From the NCBI RefSeq assembly GCF_001997345.1, contig NZ_CP019606.1, forward strand, positions 2,170,001 to 2,234,000: a stretch of 64,000 nt of DNA. Reading direction: 5' to 3'. Origin of the DNA: Tessaracoccus aquimaris. GTDB taxonomy: Bacteria; Actinomycetota; Actinomycetes; Propionibacteriales; Propionibacteriaceae. Both the position numbers and the translations under genes were made by a program. Below, in pieces: positions 63,727 to 64,000 of the stretch. Below the pieces are notes generated by a model. It searched no databases. It was not told where the DNA came from and saw only the letters and a program-made list of their open reading frames with translations. Each line of letters opens with the position of its first letter. The first letter of the stretch is position 1.

Positions 63727-64000
63727 CCAGTGGGATCCACGACACCGGACAGATCACCCGCACACCAGGCACCGAGACGGCTGTTCTTGCCGGTGGGTGT
63801 TTCTGGGGAATGGAGGACCTAATCCGACGTCAGCCGGGCGTCCTGCAGACCCGCGTCGGCTATACCGGCGGGCGGAACAGCCACGCCACCTATGATCGGC
63901 ATCCGGGCCACGCTGAGGCGCTGGAGGTGGTTTTCGACCCCGCCAAGACCACTTACCGTGACATTCTTGCGTTCTTCTTCCAGATCCACGACCCAACGAC
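63723..64000 (+). CDS. msrA: Methionine-(S)-sulfoxide reductase, copy 2 (runs off window)
   Basis: The first 92 residues are visible: [29 protein letters not shown], then [30 protein letters not shown] and FFQIHDPTT. It is clearly paralogous to the gene at 61296, including the identical MTSGI opening. The ATG overlaps the msrB stop. The rest lies beyond position 64000. Confidence 0.92.
   Translation, partial: MTSGIHDTGQITRTPGTETAVLAGGCFWGMEDLIRRQPGVLQTRVGYTGGRNSHATYDRHPGHAEALEVVFDPAKTTYRDILAFFFQIHDPT

Noticed and set aside
1-64000. tRNA, rRNA or riboswitch genes
   Set aside because: No cloverleaf-like or rRNA segment and no convincing riboswitch consensus were recognised by eye in the gaps; a covariance-model search could still find a small RNA.

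Overview
The window is high-GC actinobacterial chromosome. I infer a Propionibacteriaceae-like organism (Tessaracoccus or a relative is my guess; it cannot be proved from the sequence). The signs are a mycothiol-dependent dehydrogenase, actinobacterial-type DapD, a DUF3117 protein, many -10 boxes placed 6-7 nt before start codons, and a gene order that, from memory, matches the Mycobacterium tuberculosis Rv1177-Rv1234 area (dapC-fdx, dapD, dapE, LOG, DUF3117, glgA/glgC, O-methyltransferase, sigE, anti-sigma, tatB, mrp, DUF1003, MgtE-N/CBS, stress-17M protein).

Layout. 1-10.6 kb: 5' end of glmS, coaA, a TRIC/UPF0126 protein, a frameshifted aminopeptidase P, a hydrolase, a methyltransferase, a magnesium-sensor-like CBS protein, DUF1003, mrp and a YqfO-like domain. 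10.6-13.7 kb: a long array of ~50-55 bp repeats split by an IS256-family element with an exact 8-bp target duplication. 13.7-25 kb: tatB, anti-sigma factor, ECF sigma factor, dapA, O-methyltransferase, glgC, glgA, DUF3117, DivIVA-like, LOG, dapE, and two inverted SCO4402-like paralogues between further repeat fields. 25-30.4 kb: membrane protein, then the transglutaminase / alpha-E / permuted ATP-grasp operon and trhO. 30.5-34.8 kb: a tight operon of a repeat protein, an SMI1/KNR4 protein, a YbaB-like protein and two small ESX/WXG100-like proteins, followed by dapD and a lytic-transglycosylase-like protein. 35-45 kb: frameshifted LacI regulator, dapC, ferredoxin, VanW protein, frameshifted SppA, an IS30-family element and tkt. 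45-57.5 kb: phosphoribosyltransferase, acetyltransferase, epimerase, a probable Zur-controlled AztD zinc chaperone, MBL-mscR-Nudix, pncA and a complete branched-chain amino-acid ABC transporter operon with a CBS-ACT protein. 57.6-64 kb: an IS1380-family element that truncates a Rho-N-like (DUF7218-type) gene and marks the edge of a segment of apparently lower GC. That segment carries two sets of msrB-msrA, each with an AhpD-like protein and a small GNAT.

Functional themes are cell-wall and lysine precursors (dapA, dapE, dapD, dapC, glmS, VanW, lytic enzyme), envelope stress (ECF sigma, anti-sigma, tatB), glycogen synthesis, zinc and mycothiol metabolism, and methionine-sulfoxide repair on probably acquired DNA.

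Four genes (pepP, lacI-like, sppA, MBL) are each broken by loss of one base in a C/G run, which looks more like a consensus-sequence problem than four real pseudogenes. Intergenic DNA is unusually rich in repeats: four kinds of field, plus six dispersed ~80-bp palindrome-ended elements whose ends resemble those of the IS30-family element.
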